Below are positions 30,565 to 40,185 of a stretch of 64,000 nucleotides of DNA, one piece after another. Made by a program: the position numbers and the translations under genes. Each line of letters starts with the position of its first letter. Position 1 is the stretch's first letter. A model generated the notes under the pieces. The model had not been told where the DNA came from, did no database searches, and was given only the letters and a program-made list of their open reading frames with translations. The DNA comes from Ruegeria atlantica (GTDB lineage Bacteria; Pseudomonadota; Alphaproteobacteria; Rhodobacterales; Rhodobacteraceae): positions 124,001 through 188,000 of the forward strand of contig NZ_CYPU01000071.1 of NCBI RefSeq assembly GCF_001458195.1, read 5' to 3'.

Positions 30565-30733
30565 CCGCCAGTTACACAGTGTGAGACGGAAAGAACCTGT
30601 CCCATTCTCGCTGGAAGACGGCCCAACCTATCTGCGCTTCCAGTTTCACCAGCTCGTGGCGTTTATCGATCATCTCGACCAACCTGGCGCGCAGGAGATC
30701 ATCTTGTTCCGGTGGTGGCTTAATTGGCTTCAT
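30565..30733 (-). pseudogene. IS5/IS1182-like transposase N-terminal fragment
   Basis: ATG 30731-30733 gives MKPIKPPPEQDDLL..., then VEMIDKRHELVKLEAQIGWA and FQREWDRFFPS. This is the N-terminal pattern of IS5/IS1182-type transposases (HELV.LA..IDW). It stops after about 57 codons and is cut off by the IS21 remnant. Confidence 0.55.
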
Positions 30734-30926
30734 ATCACGGCCCAAAATTGCAGAGTTCCTGCCGGAATAACACTAAATCTTGCAACTTCCGCCTAACAAA
30801 ATCTCTCTTTTTCACAGCGAAATTAAACAGATAGGAATTATCCAGAGCGAATACTTTAGGAGAGCAGGTCGGGAAAAAACCGAAACCGTGACAAGCCCAT
30901 AGCGTCAAGCTGACCGTTCGCCATGT

Positions 30927-31670
30927 TCATGCAGTGTCACTCCGACAAGACTCTGGTGGCAGCAGTACATTTAGATCGAAGAGAGCTTTCCGCACGACCT
31001 GCGGATCGTTCCACATTAAGACATCAATAATCGATAGTCCCGGCATGAAATCGTAGCCCGGTGTCTTGTAGGTGAATTCCCCAAAACGAGCGAAACGCAG
31101 GTCGATGTCATGGTTAGTAAAATCCAAGGGCTCAAAAAGATCACGGCCGCCAGCCGGATTGATGTAGCAGGTCGCGTTAAGCTTCCGCGAAATAAAGGGC
31201 GCCCAGTCTCCGGGCCCCATGCGTCCGGGAAAATCCAGCGCAAGACTAGAACAAACTTGGAAATCAAAAGGTATATTCAGATAGTCACAAACAGCTGTCA
31301 GTCCTCCGACATTGAGCGTAGTGAGCGCATCATCTTTAAGATCGGAAAAGCTGCGGTCAATAACATCAAGAACCTCCGCGTGATATGGCGCTGACTTCTT
31401 GTAGTGGTCAAGTTTGCCACGCAGAGATTGGTGGAATGCCGTTGGATCCGCCAATTTCGCTTCGTGGATATTCATATGGATTGTTGACCTAGCCAAGGGG
31501 ACACTAACGTATTGCCAGCCACTAGTGGGATGCAGAATTCTGTTTCGGCTGATCCATGTCTTGCGGGCATATTGCGTGACATCGAAGACGATCCATTTGT
31601 CCGTTGCCGCAATCAATGCGAAATGCGCGAGATTGGGAAAAAAGTATGGCTGCATGACGCCGAGGCGCAT
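30927..31670 (-). CDS. WbqC-like family protein
   Basis: 247 residues. RLGVMQPYFFPNLAHFALIA, VTQYARKTWISRNRIL and GRDLFEPLDFTNHDIDLRF are typical of the WbqC family (PF08889). It is often found in O-antigen loci beside DegT aminotransferases; its reaction is not established. Last gene of a six-gene operon. Its ATG overlaps the aminotransferase stop as TAATG. Confidence 0.9.
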   Translation of the reverse strand: MRLGVMQPYFFPNLAHFALIAATDKWIVFDVTQYARKTWISRNRILHPTSGWQYVSVPLARSTIHMNIHEAKLADPTAFHQSLRGKLDHYKKSAPYHAEVLDVIDRSFSDLKDDALTTLNVGGLTAVCDYLNIPFDFQVCSSLALDFPGRMGPGDWAPFISRKLNATCYINPAGGRDLFEPLDFTNHDIDLRFARFGEFTYKTPGYDFMPGLSIIDVLMWNDPQVVRKALFDLNVLLPPESCRSDTA

Positions 31671-32866
31671 TAGTATTCCCTCGCGATCAATGGCCTAAGA
31701 GCCGAAGCCTGCTCATGAGCGCACTTGATAAGTGTAGAGATTTTCAATGCACTTTCTGCAAATAAACGCGAACCTAGTGGTAGCTGGAAGCCCACTTGGC
31801 ATAGCCGTTCTGTAACGGGAAGACGTGCCGCATCTGCATCGGCGTTATCGTCAAAGCCCTTGCAACGATGCGTACCGGGATAAAAATACCGCCGTGCGAT
31901 AACATTTTCCGCCTGCAATAGGCGAAGCAGCTGATCCCGCGAGAGGCCAAAGGCGTCCTCATCCAACTCGCAAACCGCATATTGGTAGTTGGACGACGTC
32001 ACATTTGCCGGATCAAGAATCCGCAGCCCAGGGATGCCAGCCAGGTTACTTCTATAAACGTCGAATAGCGCTTTGTTTTTCGCCTGGATCGATGGGTAAT
32101 CGTCGAGGCTCATCAATGCGATTGCCGCCTGCGCCTCCGAGATGCGCCCATTTGACGTCTTAACAACCTGCGTGGGGCGACCTGCCCCGTAGCTACTTCG
32201 GATATTGCGAAGCCGCGCCGCAACGTCGTCATCATTCGTTGTCACGCACCCTCCTTCTGCGGCGCTCAGCACCTTGGTTGCGTGAAACGAGAACACCTCA
32301 GCTTGGCCAAAACTGGCGAGGGGCACACCATCAATGGCACACCCAAAAGCCTGAGCAGAGTCGAAGTACAGCGCTAGGTCGTATTCGCGGGCTAGGACGT
32401 CAAGGCTCGCGACATCACATGCGCCGCCCCAGAGGTTGACAGCAAGAATGGCCGATACATCCTCGTCGATCAGCCCGACGACTTGCTGCGGGTCGATTTG
32501 GTGGTCGGATGGCTCTACGTCGCAAAAGACCGGCTGGAGTCCGCACCACTTTAGACTTTGCGCTGTGGCGATAAATGTGTGGGAGGGTACAATAACTTTG
32601 CCCTTCAAAACGAGTGCTTCCGCCGCCATCATCAGGCCTATCGTCGCATTCGCCACGCACACAACGTGCTTGACGTTCAGAAAATGCGCCAGTGAAGCTT
32701 CTAGCTCCTGTGCAAGCGGACCGTGGTTGGTGTAATAACGCCGCTCCCAAATCCCGCGCATTGCGGCTTCGTAGCGGGACCAGTCAGGAAAATAAAGTTG
32801 TCCGACTGGCAGTGGTTCAGTAAATGTTGGCGCATTTCCTGATATGGCAGAAAAATTATGAGGCAT
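31670..32866 (-). CDS. DegT/DnrJ/EryC1/StrS aminotransferase (first of a tandem pair)
   Basis: 398 residues from ATG 32864-32866; a longer open frame upstream lies inside the neighbouring gene. ANATIGLMMAAEAL, PSHTFIATAQSLKWCG, YFDSAQAFGCA and SFHATKVLSAAEGG (PLP lysine) are visible. Makes an amino sugar by transamination of a keto-sugar nucleotide. It overlaps the upstream aminotransferase by 11 nt. The two share their organisation but are clearly different in sequence, so they probably act on different substrates. Confidence 0.9.
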   Translation of the reverse strand: MPHNFSAISGNAPTFTEPLPVGQLYFPDWSRYEAAMRGIWERRYYTNHGPLAQELEASLAHFLNVKHVVCVANATIGLMMAAEALVLKGKVIVPSHTFIATAQSLKWCGLQPVFCDVEPSDHQIDPQQVVGLIDEDVSAILAVNLWGGACDVASLDVLAREYDLALYFDSAQAFGCAIDGVPLASFGQAEVFSFHATKVLSAAEGGCVTTNDDDVAARLRNIRSSYGAGRPTQVVKTSNGRISEAQAAIALMSLDDYPSIQAKNKALFDVYRSNLAGIPGLRILDPANVTSSNYQYAVCELDEDAFGLSRDQLLRLLQAENVIARRYFYPGTHRCKGFDDNADADAARLPVTERLCQVGFQLPLGSRLFAESALKISTLIKCAHEQASALRPLIAREY

Positions 32867-34085
32867 TATTGTGCGCCCTCGCTGTACGAAGCTTTTCGCG
32901 AATGTTCGTCCCCTGCAGGGATATAAATCGAAGGAGCTCAAGAATGCGTTGTATGTCTGACTGTGTTACGAAGTCACCACAGGGCATTGAGATAAAGCGC
33001 GCGGCCAATTTGTCGGTTAGAGGCAGGTCGGCTGGAACATGTGGGTATAGCATGGATTTCCGATGCAATGGAGGCGCGTAATAAGCGCGGGCAAGTATGC
33101 GTTCCGCATTAAGTATGCTCACTAGCTCATCCCGCGTTGTCGGCCAGTCAGGCTCCACTTCCATCACGATGTTTTTGAAACTTGTCTTCTGGGTCTCGTC
33201 GAAAGCTAACAGACGCAGCCCAGGGACAGTCGGCATCAACCGTTGGTATGTGCGGTAACGATCGCAATTTTCCTGTACCGTGGTGTCAATTTGATCGAGG
33301 TTTGCCAGCGCCATCGTGGCATGGAGCTCGCAAAGTTTGGCGTTCATTCCCCCCGCCACGCTAACATTGTCCTGTCCGGTAAATCCAAAGTTGCGGGTCG
33401 CCTTAATCCGGTTCGCCAGCACTTCGTTATTCGTCGTGACGTATCCCCCTTCGAAGCCGTTGAGAAGTTTGCTTGCATGCATCGAGAAGCACTCCGCATC
33501 GCCGAACGCACCTATTTTTCCTTTGGGAACGGTTTCAAAAGCAGACTCCACGCCATCGAACAGTAGCGGCAGGCCGCGTTCGTTCGCAACTGCGCATATC
33601 CCGGCAACGTCACAGCAATTTACTATCGGATGCACCGCCATGATGATGGCAGATTCATCGTTAAGGCAGGCTTCAAGCGCGGCCGGACTTAGGGCCAGAG
33701 TATCTCCGTCCACCTCGCAGAAACGCGGTTTCAGTCTGGCCCATGCGGCGATGTCAGCCATCCGCCTGTAGGTCAGCGAGGGCATGACGATCTCACTTTT
33801 CCCATTCTGTACCAACGCTTTGATCGTCAAGACAAGTGCCCAAAAGCCACTACAGAAGGTAACGCAGTAAGACGTTCCGTGAAACGCCGCTAAGCGCTCT
33901 TCGAGCAGCTGGACATTCGGTCCATTGTTTGTGTATTGGGCAGCATCAAAGAATCTCTTTGAATACTCAAGAAAACGATCAAAATCAGGCTGCACAAGAC
34001 TTGAGGTTGATTTCGGTTCCTCGAACAGTTTCGGACCGCAAAAAATCGCCAGTTCGTCAACCTCAGTTTTGCTATTTGCAATCAT
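32856..34085 (-). CDS. DegT/DnrJ/EryC1/StrS aminotransferase (second of the pair)
   Basis: 409 residues from ATG 34083-34085. YTNNGPNVQLLEERLAAFHG, MPSLTYRRMADIAAWA and FSMHASKLLNGFEGGY (PLP lysine) are visible. FDGVESAFETVPKGKIG replaces the usual DAAQ/DSAQ with DGVES, a change at the PLP pyridine-binding Asp neighbourhood. Seven bp downstream of the sulfotransferase gene. Substrate unknown. Confidence 0.88.
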   Translation of the reverse strand: MIANSKTEVDELAIFCGPKLFEEPKSTSSLVQPDFDRFLEYSKRFFDAAQYTNNGPNVQLLEERLAAFHGTSYCVTFCSGFWALVLTIKALVQNGKSEIVMPSLTYRRMADIAAWARLKPRFCEVDGDTLALSPAALEACLNDESAIIMAVHPIVNCCDVAGICAVANERGLPLLFDGVESAFETVPKGKIGAFGDAECFSMHASKLLNGFEGGYVTTNNEVLANRIKATRNFGFTGQDNVSVAGGMNAKLCELHATMALANLDQIDTTVQENCDRYRTYQRLMPTVPGLRLLAFDETQKTSFKNIVMEVEPDWPTTRDELVSILNAERILARAYYAPPLHRKSMLYPHVPADLPLTDKLAARFISMPCGDFVTQSDIQRILELLRFISLQGTNIREKLRTARAHNNAS

Positions 34086-34092
34086 CAAGTGT

Positions 34093-34917
34093 TTACTCTT
34101 GCTCAGCAAAGCGCTGCAAGGGCGTGTGTCGTATCTCGCTGTTGATATCCTCAATAATATTCGCATGCAACCCAGACTTCCAAGCGGTATCAGGCCCGGG
34201 CTCCTTGAAGACAGACCGTTTGCTGGGATCATGCCTAGATTGCGATTGTTCGATGAAATCCACTGTGTCTGGCCCCATCGAAATGTCGAGGAAGTGGAAC
34301 AGAGATTGAGCCTCAGAAAGCGGGCGCTGCTTTAACGCGTCATATCTTTGAATGCGAAACCTATCAGGATAGCTCCGTTCCAGCTCCAGCGCTTGAAGGG
34401 TCACCGTCTTCCAGTCATCGAAACCCCAATACTCCCCAACATCTGTTTTTCTGCAATCGCCACTCCTCCATTGCAAAAGTGGTTCGGCGCCGTCTGGAAA
34501 CTCAGTTGGGTTGGTGAGCCAAGAATGCAACGTTGCCGCCGGGTGCCTCACAAGATGAATGATTTTCACATCTGTGACCTTCTGCAAAAGGTCAGAAGTG
34601 AGATGATGAAATCTATTTGACTTAATGATGAGGTGATCCGGCGCAGACCCTTCGCTGGGGAACTCTGGTACGTGCCCATCTTTCCTGAGGTGATCCTGAT
34701 CCATGAAAGGCGACGGAGTGTCATATACATTCTGAAAGAAGGTTTTCCAAGCGTCAGGGCTGCTACTGGCATCAAGCGCGTGCTTGAACTCATAGGAAAA
34801 AAGTGGACAGAATTTCAATCGGACATCGGGGGAAGATGCAAATATCTGCGACAGCCAGGTAGTGCCTGACCGTGGCATTCCGGAAATCCACCTTACTCGC
34901 GTGGCATCGAAAGACAT
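34093..34917 (-). CDS. PAPS-dependent sulfotransferase
   Basis: 274 residues from ATG 34915-34917, preceded by GATAGG; a GTG 18 nt upstream is possible. The PAPS 5'-phosphosulfate loop is GMPRSGTTWLSQIF near residues 13-26, and IIHLVRHPAATLHSW holds the 3'-phosphate loop. Transfers sulfate from PAPS, here most likely to a sugar of the glycan made by this operon. Four bp after the methyltransferase gene. Confidence 0.88.
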   Translation of the reverse strand: MSFDATRVRWISGMPRSGTTWLSQIFASSPDVRLKFCPLFSYEFKHALDASSSPDAWKTFFQNVYDTPSPFMDQDHLRKDGHVPEFPSEGSAPDHLIIKSNRFHHLTSDLLQKVTDVKIIHLVRHPAATLHSWLTNPTEFPDGAEPLLQWRSGDCRKTDVGEYWGFDDWKTVTLQALELERSYPDRFRIQRYDALKQRPLSEAQSLFHFLDISMGPDTVDFIEQSQSRHDPSKRSVFKEPGPDTAWKSGLHANIIEDINSEIRHTPLQRFAEQE

Positions 34918-34921
34918 GTGC

Positions 34922-35635
34922 CTATCTGCTCCCACGGGTCAGGACGACATCGTATCTGTATCGTGCTGCGTAGAAGTCTTCTGGCATAGTCGAGAACGAA
35001 ACGCTCCACCCCGCTCTTTCGGCGAGGGTGCGAAACTCATCCGGAGTTCGCCAGATGCCAATCGCGGAATCAGCTTCCGTCTCAACCCCCTCGGAGTATG
35101 TTCGGTCAGTGAAGAATGTCTCCATTTGATCCTTGTCGGGAAGGTTGCCGATATAGAAGACAGAAGCGTTGCAATATCTCTCGAAGCAAAGCTGTAGCAA
35201 CTCTTCGGCTCTGTGCGCCTCAAGATAAGCGAAAGATCCGTAACACAGCAGCTTGGTGAAGCGATCTGGATTCATTCCGGTGCGGACGTACTCGACAACA
35301 TCATCGAGCAAGTAAACTTGGTCAGGAAGCCGTTCGAAGTTTACTTTAGCAATCTCGACCAACTTCTCTGAGAAATCGACGCCAAGCCCGCCACGACACT
35401 TTTCAAAGAACAACCTAGACAGCGCCCCGTTGCCGCAGCACAGATCAAGCAGAAGGTCATTCTGCCTCAAGTCAAGACCGGAACTGACTGCCTCGGCTAT
35501 CATGGTGATTTGATCGTCAGATACAGGCGCGCCATTTACAGTACGCTTTACTTGCCCCCAGAAGTCATCCGGAGCGCAAGTTTTTGGGTGTTCCTTGTAG
35601 AGCGTGAAGCGTTCAGGTTGTCTATTTTCGACCAT
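34922..35635 (-). CDS. SAM-dependent methyltransferase, class I
   Basis: 237 residues. Motif I LLLDLCCGNGALSRLFF, then GVDFSEKLVEIAKVNF (Asp of the acid loop), LLDDVVEYV and LLCYGSFAYLEAHRAEELL. It has a complete SAM-binding core. Target likely a sugar of the same operon. Twelve bp after the GT2 gene. Confidence 0.85.
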   Translation of the reverse strand: MVENRQPERFTLYKEHPKTCAPDDFWGQVKRTVNGAPVSDDQITMIAEAVSSGLDLRQNDLLLDLCCGNGALSRLFFEKCRGGLGVDFSEKLVEIAKVNFERLPDQVYLLDDVVEYVRTGMNPDRFTKLLCYGSFAYLEAHRAEELLQLCFERYCNASVFYIGNLPDKDQMETFFTDRTYSEGVETEADSAIGIWRTPDEFRTLAERAGWSVSFSTMPEDFYAARYRYDVVLTRGSR

Positions 35636-35647
35636 TTCACGTCTCCC

Positions 35648-36523
35648 TCATAGGGTGGCCGAAGAATTCTGCATCGGCTCTCCTATCGGCTGTGGCAGCG
35701 GCCATCTATCCGCGTACCGCCGATATTTCGCGGATTTTCGCAGCCTACGCGACAAGCGGTGTCTCAGCGGGAGAATTGAGTTGATGTGCTGTTCCACATT
35801 TTCATTCTGTGCAGACTTCTCCTCTTGGGAGAGACCCGACCAGACACCACGCCCAGTGACACGATAGCAACTGGTTACCTCGGGTAGATTGACCAACTCG
35901 CCACCTCCAAAAAGCATCATATGCAAAAGTAGCGTATCTCCTGAAAATTGGGAATTCACATAGCCCGGCGGCAGGAAAAAACCACTTTTGAGATGGATGT
36001 TCCGCCACAGGATACTTGAAGGATGGACATATAAGGCGTGGGTCCCAACTAGCATGTCCATCAGGTTCCAACGGTCAAGCTGGGGCGCGATGATAGTTTC
36101 GTTGCCGGTCACTTCATTACGCATGACTGTATGCGCGCAACAGCCTACGGCGTTTGGGCTTATGTCCAGGAGCTCCACCTGTCGCTCAAGCTTGTCTGGC
36201 GATGTCCAGTAATCGTCACCAGCGAGGAGGCACCAAAAGCGGCTCCTGTGCGGCGGCATGTGGTGTAGGAATGATTTTTTTCCCGACCCTTGGTTCTGGG
36301 TGCTAGTGAATACGGTAATCTTATCTGGGTGTCGCGCGCGATACTCTTCCAGAATACGCCCGCTGCCGTCAGTGGACGCGTCGTCGAAGCAGAACATGTG
36401 AAAGCTATGCTGGGTTTGCTGCATCAACACGCTGTCGATCGTGTCAGCGATCGTGGCCTCGTGGTTGTACACGGCCGTAAAGACATTGATGTCCATCGGT
36501 CCAAGGCCTCGGGAAGGCGACAT
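35648..36523 (-). CDS. glycosyltransferase family 2
   Basis: 291 residues. ATG 36521-36523 follows AGGAGA. NVFTAVYNHEATIADTIDSV and FCFDDASTDGSGRILEEY form the GT-A start; LLAGDDYWTSPDKL holds the metal-binding Asp pair. First gene of the operon that runs to WbqC (30927-36523, gaps of -11 to +12 bp). The region upstream is filled with IS remnants, so its promoter may come from them. Confidence 0.88.
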   Translation of the reverse strand: MSPSRGLGPMDINVFTAVYNHEATIADTIDSVLMQQTQHSFHMFCFDDASTDGSGRILEEYRARHPDKITVFTSTQNQGSGKKSFLHHMPPHRSRFWCLLAGDDYWTSPDKLERQVELLDISPNAVGCCAHTVMRNEVTGNETIIAPQLDRWNLMDMLVGTHALYVHPSSILWRNIHLKSGFFLPPGYVNSQFSGDTLLLHMMLFGGGELVNLPEVTSCYRVTGRGVWSGLSQEEKSAQNENVEQHINSILPLRHRLSRRLRKSAKYRRYADRWPLPQPIGEPMQNSSATL

Positions 36524-36620
36524 AAAATCTCCTAATCATCGAGCGTGATTGCCCTCTTGAGGGTATCTCAAACGTGCGTCGGAATGTCCACCAATGTAAG
36601 TGGACATTTTGAGGCAGATT

Positions 36621-36746
36621 ATGGAGGGAAAGAAGGGTCGGAAGAACCGGTTCTGGTCGGATGTTGAGAAGCGATCGATTTGCGCGCGGGCCTGTGTGCA
36701 TAGGTTCTGGATCCATTACTTGGTTGCCGCCATCTCGGCTGCGTGA
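36621..36746 (+). pseudogene. IS66-like small protein fragment
   Basis: ATG 36621 starts MEGKKGRKNRFWSDVEKRSI, like the N-terminus of IS66-type TnpA (RRWSxEEKRxIVAE). The rest is missing and an IS5-type element begins near 36745. Confidence 0.45.
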
Positions 36747-37536
36747 TTCAAGCCCCAGAGTTTAGGGGTGTATCATGAGCAATCTATTTTGGCTGTCTGA
36801 CGAACAGCTGGCGTGTCTTCGGCCCTACTTTCCGAAGAGCCATCGCAAGCCGAGGGTTGATGATCGACGTGTTTGGGCGGGATTATCTTTATCAATCACA
36901 ATGGGTTGCAGTGGTCTGATGCGCCCCGAGATTTTGGACTGCCAAAGACACTGTACATCCGTTGGAAGCGGTGGAGCGATATGGGTGTATTCGCTAGGAT
37001 CATGACATGGCTAGCTGCGGAGGGAACCGATCATAAGACCATCATGATTGACGCGACTTACCTCAAAGCGCACCGCACGGCTTCTAGCCGGTGGTTGAAA
37101 AAGGGAGCGTGGCAGGCTGATCGGACGCACTAAGGGTGGCATGAATACAAAACTGCACACCGTTACTGACAGCCTCGGACGCCCCATCCGCTTCTTCATA
37201 TCGGCTGGGCAGGTTAGCGATTAAACGGGGGGGCAGAGCCTTATTAAATAGCCTTCCATCGGCTGATTGGCCACTGGGTGATCGCGGTTATGATGCAGAT
37301 TGGTTCCGCGAAGCCCTTACAGAAATGGGAATAGAGCCCTGCATCCCAGGCAAAAATCACGCGACAAGCCTGTCCGGTACGACAAGCGTGGCTACAAATG
37401 CCGCAACAGGATCGAGATTATATTCGGTCGCTTGAAGGACTGGCGCCGTGTCGGCGCTCGCTATGACCGATGCCCGATAGTCTTCCTCTCAGCTACCATC
37501 CTGTTCTGACTGTAAATCAATGAGTCTGGAGCCTAG
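36745..37536 (+). mobile_element. IS5 (IS427-type) element, transposase inactivated
   Basis: The transposase starts at ATG 36775 (SNLFWLSDEQLACLRPYFPK), shifts frame near 36870, continues in the frame of WSDAPRDFGLPKTLYIRWKR and DATYLKAHRTASS, shifts again near 37130, and ends with KCRNRIEIIFGRLKDWRR at about 37450. At least three frameshifts or stops. The right end carries TGAGTCTGGAGCCTAG (to 37536); a similar inverted end (GCCCCAGAG) lies near 36755. The pseudogene is non-functional. Confidence 0.75.
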
Positions 37537-37540
37537 GTCA

Positions 37541-37967
37541 TGTTGACAAATGGCGAATCCAAAGGCGGATGGGCGTTACATCGATGAATCCCAGGAAGCT
37601 CTCTGCGATCTTGTCGTAGCGGGTTGCAACACGTCGAGCGTTCTTGAGCTTGTTGAAGCAGGGCTCCACCCGATTTCGCTGACGATAAAGTGAGCGGTCG
37701 ACACTAACGTGCATCTTTCTGGTTTTTCGCATGGGTATTTGGGTCATCACATCTCGATAATTCATCTTTTTACGTATTCTGTCAGCATCATAGCCGCGAT
37801 CTTCTAGTAACACGCGCGGCTGAGGCAGATTGTCTGCCATGACCAAATCGAGACTGACATAGTCTGATATCTGGCCCGGTGTGATCTCGGTCCTCCTAGG
37901 CAAGCCGTGTGCGTTTACGATAAGGTGAATCTTGGTCGTGAAGCCACCTCGCGAAGCCGTGTTGACA
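37541..37967 (-). mobile_element. IS5-type element, C-terminal half of transposase (copy A)
   Basis: Reading from 37967 down: ASRGGFTTKIHLIVN, GLPRRTEITPGQISDYVSLD, LLEDRGYDADRIRKKM, then RNRVEPCFNKLKNARRVATR and the end near 37541. It is the second half of an ISSpo-like IS5 transposase with the last Asp/Glu region intact. The terminal repeat TGTTGACAAATGGCGAATCC is at 37541-37560. The N-terminal half is replaced by copy B. Confidence 0.75.
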
Positions 37968-38405
37968 AAAGGGATTCACATCTGTCGGCGGGTATGATTC
38001 AAGCTGGTACCTACGATGGAGACCAGCTTGGCATGAGGCCTGATGTCGGACGAGGAACGGACGTTCTTTGAGCGGTCCATCTTGGCTGTTCGCGCCCCGA
38101 ATGGACGCAAGCCTAACAACCACCACCTTGTTATTGATGGGATTTTCTGGATTGCTAGGACAGGGGCTCCATGGCGCGCCCTGCCGGAAGAGTTTGGCAA
38201 GTGTTCCAGCGTCTACCAACAGTTCTAGCCCTAGACACTGGCGGAGTAATGGGAGGGGGGTTATGGACGCCTAGAACCGAAGTGGAGCAGTGCCAGACGT
38301 CCTGCAAATGATCGAAAGCACCGTAATCCGCGCCCATCATCAGGCAGCGGGTGCAAAAGGGCGACTTCGCGAATGTGTTTTGGCCGTTAGGGTCAGGATG
38401 CATTG
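37961..38405 (+). mobile_element. IS5-type element, N-terminal half of transposase (copy B)
   Basis: Begins with the terminal repeat TGTTGACAAAAGGGATTCAC (about 37961-37980), matching the repeat at 37541 in the same orientation, as expected for two oppositely oriented copies. Coding: MSDEERTFFERSILAVRAPN, IDGIFWIARTGAPWRALPEE, then in another frame ALQMIESTVIRAHHQAAGA with an in-frame stop or shift. Ends near 38405, where another IS5 element begins. Confidence 0.7.
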
Positions 38406-38453
38406 ATTTTAGATGCACCGCATGATTCACGGCTTAGAAAACGAAGCGGTAAC

Positions 38454-39209
38454 ATGAGCGACATTTTTGGCCGAAAGACGAGCAGATGACCAAGCTTTCC
38501 CCTTTTTTCCCGAAGCCGCACGGAAGGCCACGGGTCGATGATAGAAGGGTGCTGAGCGGGATTATCTTACTCAAACGCAATGGGTTACTACGGCGAGACG
38601 CGCCCGAGACATACAGGCCGCACAAGACGTTCTACAGCCGGTGGAAACGTTGGAGCGAGGAGGGCATCTTCGCCCAGATTATGGTTGGCCTAGTTGCCAA
38701 ACACGGCGAGAAAAAGACTGTGATTAACGACGCAACCTACCTGAAGGCACACCGTACCGCGACCATTATGGCCGCGAAGAAAGGGGGGCATGGCCGTCTG
38801 ATTGGTCGAACCAAGGACGGCATGAATACTAAGCTGCATGCTGTCTGTGACAGCCGAGGGCGACCGCTCAACCTTTTCGTCACCGCTGGTCAAGTCAGTG
38901 ACTACATCGGTGCGCGAGTGCTACTGAGTAGCTTGCCGAAGGTCACTGGTTGCTTGAGGATCGTGTCTATGACGCCGACTGGTTCCGAGATGCGTTAAAA
39001 GACAAGGGGATACGCGCCCGCATCCCAGCTCGAAAGAAACACAAGACTACCGTGAAGTACGACAAGCGCCGATACAAACGGCGTAACCGCATTGAGATCA
39101 TGTTCGGCGGGCTGAAGGATTGGCGGCACGCTACGACAGATTCTCAAAGGTCTTTCTATCAGCAATCGCTCTCGCTGCGACCGTCATTTATTGGTTATGA
39201 ATCCTGACT
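38454..39209 (+). pseudogene. IS5 (IS427-type) transposase, frameshifted
   Basis: ATG 38454 begins MSDIFGRKTSR and stops; one base shift joins it to MTKLSPFFPKPHGRPRVDD at 38486. YSRWKRWSEEGIFAQIM, DATYLKAHRTAT and RLIGRTKDGMNTKLHAV follow, then a second shift near 38950 to LEDRVYDADWFRDALKDKG and RNRIEIMFGGLKDWR. Same family as 36745-37536 but a different copy. The right end TGAATCCTGACTCTAG touches the stop codon of the next gene. Confidence 0.8.
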
Positions 39210-40130
39210 CTAGTTTTTGTACATCAAAATAGACTGCTTAAAAGCATCATATCGTGCGCTAGAGGATAGGTACTCTGCAATTCTATCTTTCCCTTTTATA
39301 GATACTTTCTGATTTGTATGCTTCATCATGAGCAGCGCACCCAGTTCGTTTTGAGTAAGCTCCAGTGCAAAGTAAGCGTGATCACTGCCAAATAACACCT
39401 CGGAGAGGAAGTCGCTACTTGCAGCACCGATAACTTGCTCCAACACTTGCGTAGTCTCGATTTCAGCGCGATCTGTGTTTGAAGTCGACAAGTTCTTATC
39501 ATGCCAGCGATATCCAACGACTGGGCTATCGATACAATGGAACGTTTTACCAAGGCATGTAGCACGCATCCAATAGTCATAGTCTTGCAGTTGGAAAAAA
39601 TCGCGATCAAATTCGCCAATCTCTTTAAATGTCGTTGAGTGCATAGCAATAGAAGGAGCACAAATAAAATTGCCCTTCAAATATAGCTTACGAAAGAGGT
39701 CCACTGAACTCATTTGAAAAGGAGGAAATAGGTCCGGGTGATCGGAAGGCTTAAGCTTTTCCCCATCGGCGCCAATCCACTGAGCTAAGCCGCAGACGAT
39801 GTCCGCTTCGGAATGATCCAACAAATGTGCTCTTTCCTCAAGACTACCCGGAAGCAAAATGTCGTCCGCAGAAGTAAGTACACAAATGTCCCCCGACGCC
39901 CTTTCCAGGCCATAATTGATTGCGTCCGAGGGTCCGCCATTTTGCTTGGAGAAAACCTGAAGATCTATCTCTGAAAACGATCGCGCAATTTCCGTTGAAT
40001 TATCGGTAGATCCATCGTCCACGAAAATTACCTCAAGAGAAGGGTAATTTTGCGCCGCAATCGACCTCAAACAATCCAAGATGTAGTGTTGATGGTTATA
40101 GGAAACTACAACTACTGAAATTTTTGGCAT
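39210..40130 (-). CDS. glycosyltransferase family 2
   Basis: 306 residues. KISVVVVSYNHQHYILDCLR, VIFVDDGSTDNSTEI, QNGGPSDAINYGLE and LTSADDILLPGSLEE form a complete GT-A core; FFQLQDYDYWMRATCL holds the catalytic base region. Its stop codon TAG (39210-39212) lies within the CTAG that ends the neighbouring IS, so the last residues may not be original. 55 bp after the GT61-like gene and probably co-transcribed with it. Confidence 0.9.
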   Translation of the reverse strand: MPKISVVVVSYNHQHYILDCLRSIAAQNYPSLEVIFVDDGSTDNSTEIARSFSEIDLQVFSKQNGGPSDAINYGLERASGDICVLTSADDILLPGSLEERAHLLDHSEADIVCGLAQWIGADGEKLKPSDHPDLFPPFQMSSVDLFRKLYLKGNFICAPSIAMHSTTFKEIGEFDRDFFQLQDYDYWMRATCLGKTFHCIDSPVVGYRWHDKNLSTSNTDRAEIETTQVLEQVIGAASSDFLSEVLFGSDHAYFALELTQNELGALLMMKHTNQKVSIKGKDRIAEYLSSSARYDAFKQSILMYKN

Positions 40131-40185
40131 GAGCTTAGCTCCGATCTTATACTTTGCGCAACTTAAGGCAGATTTTCAATCTGAC

